The notes below the pieces were generated by a model, which was not told where the DNA came from, did not search any database, and worked only from the letters and a program-made list of their open reading frames with translations. From Sequoia sempervirens (taxonomy: Eukaryota > Streptophyta > Pinopsida > Cupressales > Cupressaceae), in NCBI GenBank assembly GCA_007258455.2, contig VDFB02139235.1, forward strand, positions 1 to 64,000: a stretch of 64,000 bases of DNA, read 5' to 3'. Below are positions 9,640 through 21,080 of the stretch, piece after piece. A program made the translations under genes and the position numbers. Each line of letters begins with the position of its first letter. Position 1 is the first letter of the stretch.

Positions 9640-10872
9640 TACTGAAAAATGAGGTGTTTTCTTAGCTTAATACTCTGTAAAACTTCAATATTGTTAATCT
9701 AAATAAGCTTTCTTTTGTTAGATATATTCTTTGTGGGTGATTATCTTGATTAATCCATTTTACTATTGTAGAATGTAGATAGAAGTTGATAGAAGAACTA
9801 GACAAGATATTAGAAATATTACACAAGATATAACGTGGAGAAACCCTTTCGGGAAAAAAGTCCACCAAGAATTATTCTATTATTCAATCTTTGAAATACA
9901 ATAGCTCTAATTCTTGCTTGAGAATGCTTCTTTTGTCTTTACGAATCTTCTTCACACTTGCAATAACAATTATGAAAACTCTCTTCAACTTGAATGAGAT
10001 ATAGAGGCAATATGCAACCTTGTAATCTCCAAAAGGTGATAATTACAATGCAAAAGCTCAAGCCCTTGAAAAGGTATGCTATATTGCTTCAAGTTGAGTT
10101 ATTATGTGAAGACTAAAGCTTACAACATGTGCTTCATGCATTTGGGTGTCCCAAATTGAAGCTACAACTCATCCTTCACTTTGGTGATAATTCCAAAGCT
10201 CCTCCTCAAAGTTGGCACCCATAAGTAATCCTACTTAATTGAGCCTTCAGAAATATTTTATTATGCAAGAGAGGTAAATCCAAGAAAGCATCTTGGGTGC
10301 CCAAGTTGGCTCCAAGTGATTTCTAGTTAACTGAAACATTTACTCAACACCATTCATGCAAAAATGGTCATCTTATGTTAATTGGAGGTAGTCCCTATTA
10401 TCTATCATACAACTCAATGTTATTAGCCATGCATTCCAAGTTAATTGAAGTTAACTAACATACAACTGAAACTAACTGAAGATAACTAAACCATAAATAA
10501 ACTGAACTGATTCTGAACTGAACTAAACTAAACTGAACATCAAGCATGCAAACATCAAACCCTAACTCCTAGGATCTTTACATGCATTCAGAAGTGTTAA
10601 TTGTTACTCCATATAGTTAACTGAACACAAGGTGAGTGTCACCTTACCATGTGGGTGCCCCATGTGCCCCTATTATTTAGGAACTCACTATGGATGCTCT
10701 CACATGCTCCTTACATTTAGAATTAATTAAAAATGTCAATAATCATGATTACTTCATCAAATATTAATCTCATCCTAATCTTAGTGTTGTTGAACAAATT
10801 CCAATAATCTAGGAGATACATGAAATAATTAATGTTTAGGATTCGCAATTAAATGGAATCCTATTTCCAACA
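9640..10872 (-). repeat. Solo LTR of the copia B family, minus strand
   Basis: The reverse complement starts TGTTGGAAATAGGATTCC, matching the copia B LTR start (TGTTGGGAATAGG), and continues through the same landmarks, including the 'gtggagaaaccctttcggg' block. It is flanked by the perfect 5 bp duplication taatc (9635-9639 and 10873-10877). There is no internal region, so it is probably the product of LTR-LTR recombination. It is clearly diverged from the copia B LTRs. Confidence 0.88.
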
Positions 10873-10877
10873 TAATC

Positions 10878-11940
10878 TTTCAAATAAAAACATAGAGAAA
10901 TAGAAAAAGTGGTGAATCTACCTCAAAACCATGAGCTTAGGGAAGGATGGGTTGAGGATCCACACAACTCCTCTTCTTCCAAGCTTTTTCTTCAAACTCC
11001 TCAACCCCCAAAATTCAACCAAAATAAAGAATGCCCAAGAATCCCATGACCCTTGTTTTGAGTTGGTTTTATAGGAAATCAAGTTTCATTTCCTTTGAAT
11101 AGGGAGTTGACATTTTTCGACCTCCCATTCACTCTCCCAAACAAACTCACCCATGTGTTCTCACACGTGTGAGAACTTGGGAGCCTTTCAAGGCAACTTG
11201 GAGAAGTGGGATGGAAAGAGACTAGTCCCCATCCCACTTCCCAAAACCTTATTTCCGTCAAACCTCTTTAAGGCCTTAAAGAGAATGTCCAATTTTGAGA
11301 TTGACCCAATATTTTGAGCTAAAAAGGTACCTAACCCATAGGTACCTACCCTAGGGACCTTAAACCCTTAAAAACACTTTAAAATATCATTTTTCAATCC
11401 CCAAAAAGTGCCTAAAAGTTCAAATTCGAGTTTTTCCGCTTGGATGGACAACTCATCTCCTAGATGGATTGGCATGGCAATCAAAATCAATTTACAAACA
11501 TCACAAATAACATCATGAATAAAATACATGACATAATGGAACTATAGTCCCTCCATATGGACTCTAGCTCGGTTTCACTAGTTAAATTACTCAAGGTTGC
11601 CTCCAATTTCCATTGGCCATGGAAAATGTACCTTCATACTCGATGCACATGTTAATCCATCCAAGTAAATCATATTCATATAATAATCAAACCATTTGAG
11701 TCACAATTGCATTCACACAAGTTTCATAATTTGTATAGCATAAAGATCCTATAAAATAATTGAAAAATCATTAGCCACCTATCTTATCCTATTTGCTTAA
11801 CCTTAATTTTCATACTCATCCAATTGTAACATGATTGGTTCACACCACTTGTTTCATTCATTCATCATTAACTTTTCATATTCAAATTAAAAAGACTCAA
11901 TAACCAACATAAAATTGGATCAATCATCATAGTCAGCTAG
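10878..11940. other. Interior of the long insertion, no gene seen
   Basis: Apart from the short frame on the minus strand at 11079-11261, which matches nothing, this stretch is AT-rich with no motif that I can assign. Confidence 0.6.
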
Positions 11941-12179
11941 CATGTCACATAATCAAAATCAAATAATCATATGAACTTGAATGTTTAAATATCCCATCAT
12001 CAATGGTATCAATAGCGATAACCAATAACCAAACTCAAAATAATCCAAGTACTAGATGTAGCATAGTCATAATCAAATCATCACATGAACACAAATGTCT
12101 AAATCTCCTATCATCAATGGTATCATTAGGCATAATCAATAATTAAACTTAAAATATCCCACATATTGGATGTGACATA
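11941..12179. repeat. Imperfect tandem dimer, about 120 bp unit
   Basis: Units at about 11941-12060 and 12062-12179 share 'cataatcaaa...cacatgaac', 'atcatcaatggtatca' and 'ccaataaccaaactc' blocks. The dimer lies just inside the right end of the long insertion. Confidence 0.75.
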
Positions 12180-12199
12180 GAGGTGGGTGTCACAAACTC

Positions 12200-13592
12200 A
12201 TCCATATTTGAGACATTATGGGAAAATGACTGTGATAGAATGCCACTCCTAAGATTTAAGGGAAACATTATATTCTCAATCCTTTCAATCTTTGCTATAA
12301 GTCTTCTACTGAGAGGTTTGTCAAAAAATACAATAGGTTGTACCTTTAAAGATTATGTCATAGCCATGTTCCATCAATTGACCTACACTTATGAGATTGT
12401 GTTTTAGGTTTGGAACATAATAGACATCATGTATGTCTTTTCATTGATTATTTTTAGTAAGAATAGGTACAATTCCTTTCCCTTGGGCTTTTACTCGAAA
12501 ATCATCACCAAGAGTAATTTCATAATTTATAGAAGCATCAATGCATGAAATTAAATCTTTGTTACATGTCATATGATTGCTACAACCACTATCCAGCAAC
12601 CAAAAGTCTTTGGTGTGATTGTCTTTAGAACTATGGCAAGAAAGAAACATTGCTTCAAAAGATTATCCTTCATTGTTGGAGACATGTGCTCTACCATTGA
12701 TTTGGTCTAACTGTTTCTTTTTGCATTCAGATTCATAGTGTCCAAATTTCTTGCAATAGAGGCAATGGAATCTGGACTTATCAATCCATTTTATGCCTTT
12801 TGTGCATGATTTTGATAGTTTCGAGACTGCCCTGATTGTTCTTGTGTCGACCTTTCTTTTCCATATTGATTTGATCTTCCTTTGTTACTTCTCCCTCTAT
12901 TGTTTCTGCCTTTGTTTTCTTTGCCTCTACCTCTACTAAAAGAGGCTTGAATCTTGAAAGCTTGTTCCAAAGACTCTTCTTCTAGATTTAGTCTAGTCTC
13001 ATGTGACAAAAGTGATCTAGTTAGCTCTACTATTGAAAAACTAGTGAGATCTTTGGACTCCAAAATAGCAGTTATAACCATTTCAATTTTCTTTGGTACG
13101 ATTCTGAGAACTTTTTCATGAATCTTTGATCTTCAATGGTTTCACCATTAATCCTAATCTGGTTTACAATTCCCATGACTCTAGTCACAAATTGATCAAC
13201 ATTCTCTGAGTTAGACATTTTCAATGTTTCAAACTGTGTTCACAAGGTTTGTAGTTTGACTGTCTTGACTTTGTCATTACCCTCATTTGCATATTTGAGG
13301 ATATCCCAAGCCTCTTTGGCTATTGTTGCACATGTGATTTTTGAGAAAATAGAATCATCAACTAAATTTTGAATCCAACATTTTTCCCTATTCTCTTTCT
13401 CAAATTAGTAGTTGTGTTTCTCTGAGCATTATTCATAGCAGCTAAGTCTGCTAGAGTGGGCTCTGTGTAGCCATTTTCAACAGTTTCCCAACATTCCTAG
13501 GCTTGTAGAAAAGACTTCATTCTTAAGGATCAAAATTCATAATTTTTACCCAAAAGTATAGGAGTCTATGGGAAATTACTAGAGGTAGCCAT
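12200..13592 (-). pseudogene. Ty1/copia element A, gag and protease (broken)
   Basis: The minus-strand frame starts at ATG 13592 (MATSSNFP), a typical copia Gag start. UBN2-type gag motifs follow in several frames, showing repeated stops and frameshifts. The open part at 13081-12791 carries the end of Gag (LTRSLLSHETRL) and an Arg/Gly/Asn-rich RNA-binding stretch. A zinc knuckle CLYCKKFGHYESEC (about 12766-12725) follows, then the retropepsin-like protease with WLLDSGCSNHM (12650-12441). The residues between protease and pre-integrase are decayed down to 12200, where the frame is cut by the insertion and resumes at 986. The element's 5' LTR and primer site lie immediately upstream at 13976-14373. 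Confidence 0.9.
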
Positions 13593-13975
13593 GATTAAAA
13601 AAAATTCCAATATTAAATGTTCTCCCTTTTGAATACTCTATAGTTCCTTAAGACTTGGTGGTCTTCAAATATTTCAAATGTTCAAGAGATATTTCAAATC
13701 AAAGAATAATTTTACTAGGGATTTTTACTTCACTTTCTCTCCATTACAATATGAAGATTCTTACACAACCTGGGATGTGTGGCTTTAGCTCTGGGGTGTT
13801 TGGATTAGGAATTTATGTCCAAGAATCCTCTAGTCATCAGAATGGCTTCTACTTTGAGCACAACCTCTGTATCTACAACACTGCTTCAAAAACCTTTTAG
13901 TGGCTCAACAGTTAAGTTGTGCTCTCCATCTATTGTTGTGGCTTTGTCGACCTTAAGATTTCCCAGAATAACCAT

Positions 13976-13987
13976 GCTTTGATACCA
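13976..13987 (-). other. Primer binding site of copia A
   Basis: On the minus strand TGGTATCAAAGC, one change from TGGTATCAGAGC, abuts the LTR end. Confidence 0.85.
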
Positions 13988-14373
13988 TGCCAATAATAGC
14001 AAACGAAATGAAGAACAATAAAGCAGAGCATAGAAAATGCATAATGGAGGGAAAACATATATTAATCTATTATATTCAAAGCATTGGAGTATAATATATA
14101 TAATTCTATTTATAAATAGCTAGAAACTACTTCTAATAGCTATGGAAAGAGTAAAATAGAAGATAGAAATCATGATATGAAGTAGTCTGGGGAGTTCCAA
14201 AATTAATGCATTTACCTACTTCACCTACAAGCTACGAACAGTTAAGTTAGAATTAATACTAGTAGATTGAAGTAGTAGTTATAGAAGAGGGTCTAATTGA
14301 TAATGGAAAGCTAAGGACTCATGCAATACCTCACTGCCTTCCTTTCAAGTTGAAAAGCACAATCCCATCAACA
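13988..14373 (-). repeat. 5' LTR of copia A
   Basis: On the minus strand it begins TGTTGATGGGATTGTGC and ends CTATTATTGGCA next to the primer site, giving 386 bp, a usual copia LTR size. A TATA-like 'tatttataaata' lies at about 14107-14118. The putative target duplication would be the bases 14374-14378 (gagat); its partner is outside the window. Confidence 0.85.
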
Positions 14374-15675
14374 GAGATACATGGATGGATAGAATTGTTT
14401 CTCCTGTTGCTAGAAAATGCTAAGGTGGTAGAGGATGTGGCACAGTAGTCTATGGTTGGTGGCTCTACCAAGGTTGTGGGATTGAACAACTCTCAGATGT
14501 CTACAAAGAAGGAAGAGATGAGAAATATTACACAAGACCTTGATGTACGCTAACTATTTTTTATTTTGGATCTAATGATATTTTTTTTGGAAACTCAAGT
14601 AAATGTATCCCATTTCTAGACCTCACAACTAACCCTCACTCTTTCATCGTATTTGCAGTTTTAGATTTGTCTTCCCAACTTTTAGCTATAGCATAAATGT
14701 TTAAGAGAATTAATTAATTTGTGGAATTAATAAAATCCATCATAAAAAGGCATTTTTCTACACATTCTCCTAGTTCTATATTATTGTATTTACTACATGG
14801 AAGTAAGCTAATAAAACACAAAGTGATGTCAAGTGATTTGGAGCCATATCATAATTTTACATCTCTTCATATATTTTATAGGCCCCCCTTGCCATATACA
14901 TGCATGGCATAGCCTTAAAATCAGTGTGTTCTAGGAGACAAGATTATGTTTGTGTAGATTATCCAATAACATTCCTTTTCTATGCTCCCACATTTTGCAT
15001 GCATTTCTCTTAGAGCATTTAAAATTTTATAACTTTTGACATACTTCCTCATCTTTTTATGCTTTAATGGATGGTGATACGTGTTTCAAAGCTCCCACAT
15101 TTGAGGTTTTCTTATTCTAGTAGAGGATGGGTGCATGTGGTGTTCCAAAATGCTAATCATGGTGGCCCTAGCGGGGTTTTAGTCTTTATACCCATCAAAG
15201 TAAACTAGCACAAGAAAAGCAAGAATAGGACTGATACAAACATGGGAGATGGGAATGATGTTGTTGAAGGTGAGATTAATGGGTCTACAAAGAAGGAAGA
15301 GAGTGTGTTTGTGATCATTGTAGCCAAATAATGATTGATCAGTAGCCTACATATATTTTATGTTAGAAACAAAGCCATTGGTCACTGGTTAATAAAATTA
15401 CTTACACCAGTTTATGATTTTCACATAAATTTGGAGAGGTTTATTTTAATAATGTAATGACTTCAACCTTAAGTGTTATATGTAGAACACTTCCAAAGTG
15501 CTTCATTCACCAATAGAAAACAATTGAATTTGATCAAAGTTCTACCAAAGTTATTGTTGCAGATGTATTAAATAAATATTTGAATTACCTTCAAAACTGC
15601 TAAAAAATGACAATATTCAGGGTAGTAGCCTTCTCTATAGGATACAATCATGAATATGACTGTTATTCAAAGCAA
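14374..15675. other. Spacer between copia A and copia B, nothing recognised
   Basis: AT-rich sequence with short open frames only (for example 14721-14912). The phrase 'tctacaaagaaggaagag' occurs twice (about 14500 and 15286) in similar surroundings, hinting at an old duplicated or repetitive origin. No gene motif was found. Confidence 0.6.
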
Positions 15676-15680
15676 CTTAC

Positions 15681-16952
15681 CATTGGGAATAGGATTCCAT
15701 TTAATTGCAATCCTAAACATATTTCATGTATCTCCTAAGTCCTTGGAAAGTGTTCCCCAACACTAGGATTAGAAAGAGATTAAATTCAAATGAAATGAAC
15801 ATGTAAATTGACATTTGTAATTAATTCTAAATTATAGGAACATGTGGGGACACCCAAGGAGATCTCCTACAAAATAGGAGCACATGGGGTGCCTACATGG
15901 AAGGTGGAACCCACCTTGAGTTCAATTAACTATTTGGAGGAAAGATAACACTACAGTAATGCATGTAAAGATCTTAGAAGTTAGGAATTGATATTACATG
16001 AGTGGAGTTTAGTTTAGTTTAGTTAAGTTCAATATCAGTTCAGTTCAGTTTAGCTAAGTTCAATTATGGTTTAGTTATCTTTAGTTGCAAGTAGTTAGTT
16101 TTAGTTGAATGCTAGTTGACTTCGGTTGACTTGGAATGCATAACTAATGACTTGAGTTACATGAAAAATAACAAGTGATAGATTCAGTTAAGTGGGGATG
16201 ATCAATCATGCATCATGTTTGAATGAATTGATGGAAATATATGTTTTTGTTAACAGAGATTGACTTGGACCCACCTTGGACGCCTAAGTTAGCATCTTGG
16301 AGTTAACACCTTATGCATGAGAAGATATTTACAAGGCTGAGTTAAGTGGGCCCATTATTGGGCACCAACTTTGAGGAGAAGCTTGGAAGATATTTTCTTG
16401 ACCACCGATTAGTTAGGAGTTTAGTTTGGGGCACCTAAATTGAGGAGATATTGGATTTGACTTCTTGCTACACATTGAAACTCTATTTTCAAAGAATAGG
16501 TGTAGGTTTTTGAGAGGAAGCTTTGTGCTTTGTAATTGACAACTCTTTAGAGTTTTCAAGGCTCATTATTGTCTATTAATTGTAGCAAGTTGAAGAGAGT
16601 TTTATCAGAGTTTATTGCAGGTTGTGGAGAAGAATTATTGAAGGAAAACAAAGCATCTCAATCAAGGATCGATAAAATGTTATTGTAATCTTGTTCTAAG
16701 GTTAAATAATACAAGCACTATTGATTCTAGTGGTGGAGTTTTTTCCTGTAAGGGTTTCTCCACGTATATGTTGTGTCACTTCTATCTTCTTGTCTCATTC
16801 TTCTACAATCTTTTGTCTACTTTCTACAATTGCTAAAATGAATCTAAAAAAATAATCATATACAAAGAATTTGTAACAAATAACACTTAATTAGATCTAC
16901 AATATCATAGTTTTACAAGTTTTAAGCTACATAATTACCTTTATTTTCAATA
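15681..16952 (+). repeat. 5' LTR of copia B
   Basis: It starts after the duplication cttac and ends ...tttcaata before the primer site. It contains a run of agttca-like hexamers (about 16008-16060). Confidence 0.93.
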
Positions 16953-16954
16953 TT

Positions 16955-16966
16955 TGGTATTAGAGC
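16955..16966 (+). other. Primer binding site of copia B
   Basis: TGGTATTAGAGC, one transition away from the common initiator-Met site, two bases after the LTR. Confidence 0.85.
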
Positions 16967-17080
16967 TAACAATTGGGTAGAGTTTGGGATGATTTTCTCT
17001 TAAAAGTTTGAAGGTTTTTTGGTTGTAGTGGGAGCTTTTACTATTGTGTTATTGCTGATTTGTAAAATAAGCATGTTATA

Positions 17081-17816
17081 ATGAGTTCTAATTCTCGTTT
17101 AGTTATTGAAAGATTCAACGGATCTAGTTATGAGATGTGGAAACTAAAAATGAAGGATCTCCTTGAAGAGAGAGATCAGTGGTTAGTTACTTGTAATGAG
17201 ACAAAGTCACCTACAACGATGTCAGATGAGGATTGGGCTAAGCTTGATAAGAAGGCAAGAGGGACCATAATATTATGTCTTGTTTATGTTCTCTTGAATG
17301 TTTCATATGAAACTACTGCATATAAATTGTGGAAGAGGATAGGTGATATCTATCAAACCAAAAGTCTTACTAATAAGTTGTATCTGAAAAGACTGTTGTA
17401 TTCTTTAAAGATGAAAGATGGTGATTCTCTTGCACATCATTTAAATGCTTTTAATTTGATTCTAATTCAGTTAGCATCTATAGATGTAAAGCTAGAAGAT
17501 GAAGATAAATGCATTTTGTTACTTCGTTCTTTACCAAAGTGTTGGGAAAATCTAATTGTTGCTATCAGTGGTAATGGTGCAGATCCTAAGATGGACAATA
17601 TAATTCCTACTCTCCTATCAAAGGAGATGAGGAAGTCTAAAACAGGATCCTAAGATGCCTTGTTTATAAGAGGTAGGCCTAAGGAAAAAGAATCTAAGGT
17701 AAACAAGAAAGGAAAGGGTAAGTCCAAAGGACGGTCTAAAACCCTTGGTAAGAGTAAGGTAAAGTGTTGGAATTGTGGGAAACCTAGACATGTAAAGAAG
17801 GATTGCAAAATCAAGA
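17081..17816 (+). pseudogene. Copia B Gag
   Basis: The frame from ATG 17081 encodes a copia Gag of the UBN2 type. Residues 6-30 hold the LVIERFNGSSYEMWKLKMKD start motif; the middle has YQTKSLTNKLYLKRLLYSLKM and the end has ILLLRSLPKCWENL. TAA at 17651 interrupts it, but the same frame goes on through a Lys-rich linker to the zinc knuckle CWNCGKPRHVKKDC at about 17765-17806. A frameshift near 17803-17830 then moves the protein into the next frame, where protease continues. In an intact relative Gag would be fused to Pol. Confidence 0.92.
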
Positions 17817-19200
17817 AAAAGCTTATTTTGATGCTTCTACAGAGAAATCCTTGGATGACAGTAATGATGCATTGTTTGTTTCCTCTAATACTATTTGTGA
17901 TAACTCTTGGCTTATTGATTCAGGTTGCTCCTATCATATGAATCCTAACAAGGATTGGTTCACTAAGTATATTGCATATGATGGAGGGAATATCTTCTTT
18001 GGATATAATAGCACAACAAAGGTTGTGGGAAAAGGAGAGCTAAAGTTGTGTTTTAGTGATGGCAGGGTTAAGACCCTTAATGATGTTTTACATATTCCAA
18101 GACTTGATAGAAATCTAATTTTTGTATCTAAGTTCAATGATTCTAGAATGCATGTGAAATTTGAAAAAGGTGGTTGTAGATTGGTGAAAGGGAATATGGT
18201 GGTTGCTAAAGGATCTCGGATTGGGACTTTGTTTAAGCTTAATACCTTCAATTTGAATAAATCATCCAATGTAATTGAAGCTGAAAATACATGTATGTTG
18301 TGGCACTATAGATTGGGCAACATTGGTAAAAAAGGTCTTAGGACCATTCTTAATAAGAAATTGGTTGACGGTATTCCTGATTATAATATTGGGAAAAATG
18401 ATTTTTGTGAGCATTGTGTGTTTGGAAAACAATCAAGATCTTCATTTCCTAATGGAACAAATAAAGCTAAAAGATTATTAGAGATTGTTCATTCATATGT
18501 AATGGACCTTGTGGATATTGACTCTATTGGAAAATCTAGATATTATTTCACATTTATTAATGATGTCTCAAGATACACTTGGATCTATTTTATGCATAAA
18601 AAATCTGATGTGTTGAATAAGTTTAAAGAATTTAAGGCTTCGGTTGAGAAACAATCAAATCATAAGATAAAAGTGTTAAGATCAAATAATGGTGGTGAAT
18701 ATTGTTCTAAGGAATTTGATGATTATTGTAAGCATGTAAAAATTGTGAGACAAAAAACTACTCCATGTACACCTCAACAAAATGGAGTAGTAGAAAGGAT
18801 TAACCGAACCTTAATGTAAAGAGCTAGGAGTATGTTAAGTAGTGCTAAGCTAGATCAGTGCCTTTGGGTTGAGGCTATAAGTACTTCTTGTTATTTAATC
18901 AATAGATCCCCTAGTTCATCTATTGAAGATAAAACTCCTTATAAAATGTAGTTAGGTAGGAAATATAGTGTTGCACATTTAAGGATCTTTGGTTGTGATG
19001 CTTTTGTTCATGTGCCTAACGAAAAGCGATCTAAGTTGGATCCAAAGGCACAAAAATGCATATTCATAGGTTATGGTGAAAATTTAAAAGGTTATAAGCT
19101 TTGGATTTCTCTAACCCAAAAAATTACTTTATCTAGAGATGTTATTTTTAGGGAATTTAGAGCTTATTCAAGAGAAGAACAACCAAAGGAGAAGGATACT
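17803..19200 (+). pseudogene. Copia B protease and integrase
   Basis: The frame from 17803 opens with the protease active site WLIDSGCSYHM, then the GAG-pre-integrase motif LWHYRLGNIG and CEHC (the second zinc-binding His reads Asn). The integrase core follows with FTFINDVSRYTW and NGVVERINRTL. The first catalytic Asp appears lost (the usual HSD reads HSY) and the second motif reads FIND. In-frame stops occur at 18817-18819 (TAA) and 18949-18951 (TAG). Beyond them the conserved post-core segment KCIFIGYGENLKGYKLW is still readable, followed by an acidic linker. Confidence 0.92.
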
Positions 19201-19299
19201 TCTCAAATAGTGCATTTTGAGATAAATACTAGGAAGCAAGAAGATGCACATGTTGAAGAACAATTGGATGGATTGCATGAGGAGAGTTCACGGAGTTCT

Positions 19300-21021
19300 A
19301 AGATAGATGCTCATAATGAGCATATTAAGGAACAAGAAGAAACCCATTTGAGAAGATCCACAAGACAACAAAATCCCATTGATAGGTATAGCCCACCTGA
19401 TTTTCATTGTATATTTGCTTTGATGAGTGCTAATGATGAACCTAGATCTTATAGGGAAGCTTTGTCTTCAGATGAGAACATGCTTTGGTCACAAGCTATG
19501 CATGAGGAAATGGAATCCTTGGATACTTGTGACACATGGGATCTTGAGAGTTTTCCCAAATGAAGAAAGGCCATTGGTTGTAAATGGATCTTTAAAAAGA
19601 AAATTGGAGCAGATGGTAATCTTGAAAGGTACAAGGCTACACTAGTAGCAAAGGGCTACTCCCAGAGAGAGGGAGTTGACTTTAATGAAATATTCTCTCC
19701 TGTTACTAAATTAACTTCTATTATATTCTTTTTATCTATTGCTATTACTTATGAGTTTGAGATAGAGCAAAAGGATGTGAAAACTGCTTTTTTGCATGGG
19801 AATCTTGATGAGGAGATCTATATGAGGAAACCTGATGGTTTTGTTGTAAAAGGAAAAAAAGATTAGTTTGCAGGTTAAAGATATATTTATATGGATTGAA
19901 ACAGTCACCAAGAATGTGGTACAAGAAGTTTGATACTTTTGCATTGAAAATTGGTTACGTTATGAGTGAGGAAGATCATTGTGTTTACATAAAATTTATT
20001 AATGATCAGCTTTTAATTATTATCTTGTATGTTGACACAATGTTGTTTATTGGTAACAAGAAGGTAATGATTAAAAAATTGAAAGCACAACTCTCGAGCA
20101 CATTTGTGATGAAAGATCTAGGGGCTGCAAAATATATACTTGGTATGGAGATTAGCAGAGATAGAGGTAACAAAAAGCTTTGCTTAAGTCAGAGTAACTA
20201 TGCTGATACTATTTTGAAATGGTTTAACATGTAGGATAGTAAACCAATTAATATTCCTTTACCAGTTGGCACGAAGTTAAGTTTAGACATGAGTCCTAAA
20301 TCTGATTTTGATTATGAGGAAATTTTTCAAATTCCATATGCTAGTGTAGTTAGTAGTTTAATGTATACAATGGTCTATACGAGACCAGATATAACCCAAA
20401 CAGTGGGAGTTATAACTAGGTTTATGTCTACCCCTGATAAAGAACATTGGACTTATGTTAAGAGGGTGTTTAGATATTTACGACCTGTAATTTTGATTAC
20501 TGTTTGGTTTATTGTGGTGCTAATGATTTTGATATTATGCATAGATCATTGGACATGTAGGTTTTTGTTGATTCAAATTTGGAAAAAGACCTAGACAGTC
20601 AGAGGTCAAGAAGTGGCTATGTGTTTACTTTGTTTGGAGCTATGGTTAGTTGGATGAGTAAGAGGCAGCCCACGGTTGATTTTTCCACCATGGAAGTAGA
20701 GTACATGAGTACTACACTTGCCTCTAAAGAGGCAGTTTGGTTACATAGACTTGAGAAAGGTATTGGTTTTAATTGCAAGCAAATTAAACTTGAATGTGAT
20801 AATCAGAGTGCTATTTATTTAGCCAAAAATCCTATGTATCATGCTTGTACTAAGCATGTTTATGTTTAGTATCACTTTGTGTGAGAAATTTTTGATAGTG
20901 GGACAGTATTGATTGAGAAAGTTGACACTTTGATCAATGTTGCAGATTATCTTATGAAACTAGTTCCTATAGATAAGTTATCATGGTGCAGGAAGGCCAT
21001 TGGCCTTGAGTCCTATACTTG
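19300..21021 (+). pseudogene. Copia B reverse transcriptase and RNase H
   Basis: RVT_2-type RT begins near 19430 (SYREALSSDENMLWSQAMHEE) and continues past a TGA at 19561 (GCKWIFKKKIGADG, QKDVKTAFLHGNLDEEIYM). A shift in an A-run near 19855-19863 changes frame, then KQSPRMWYKKFD and LYVDTMLFIG follow. The catalytic motif YVDD reads YVDT, removing one essential Asp. TAG at 20232 and another frameshift near 20480-20580 follow. RNase H is read as SGYVFTLFGAMVSWMSKRQ, LASKEAVWL and CDNQSAIYLAKNP, ending at the stop at 21019-21021. The 3' LTR begins 59 bp later. Confidence 0.93.
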
Positions 21022-21069
21022 ATTTATAATAATGATTCCTTGTTTAGAATAATTACAATGCATAATTTC

Positions 21070-21080
21070 AAGTGGGAGAA
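21070..21080 (+). other. Polypurine tract of copia B
   Basis: aagtgggagaa directly precedes the 3' LTR start TGTTGGG. Confidence 0.8.

Larger units (their letters stand above)
987..12194. mobile_element. Long LTR-like insertion splitting copia A; itself host to two nested elements
   Basis: The copia A reading frame stops at 986 and resumes at 12200. Joining the flanks after removing one copy of a 5 bp repeat (gactc at 982-986, aactc at 12195-12199, 4 of 5 matching) restores the copia frame across MDE/SQLW. The insertion begins TGTAATGCCC and ends GGGTGTCACA, the short imperfect inverted ends typical of Ty3-type LTRs. Without its two nested elements it is about 4.3 kb and has no recognisable gag, pol or LTR pair. 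It may be a very long solo LTR or a large non-coding derivative. Its left part (1580-1800) resembles the LINE tail at 42830-43080 near 'ttcaaaatc...aatcaaaaac', so parts may be older composites. The boundaries are inferred from frame continuity and the short repeat. Confidence 0.6.

Noticed and set aside
17934..18269. Minus-strand open frame of 111 codons
   Set aside because: Antisense shadow of the copia B protease/pre-integrase region.
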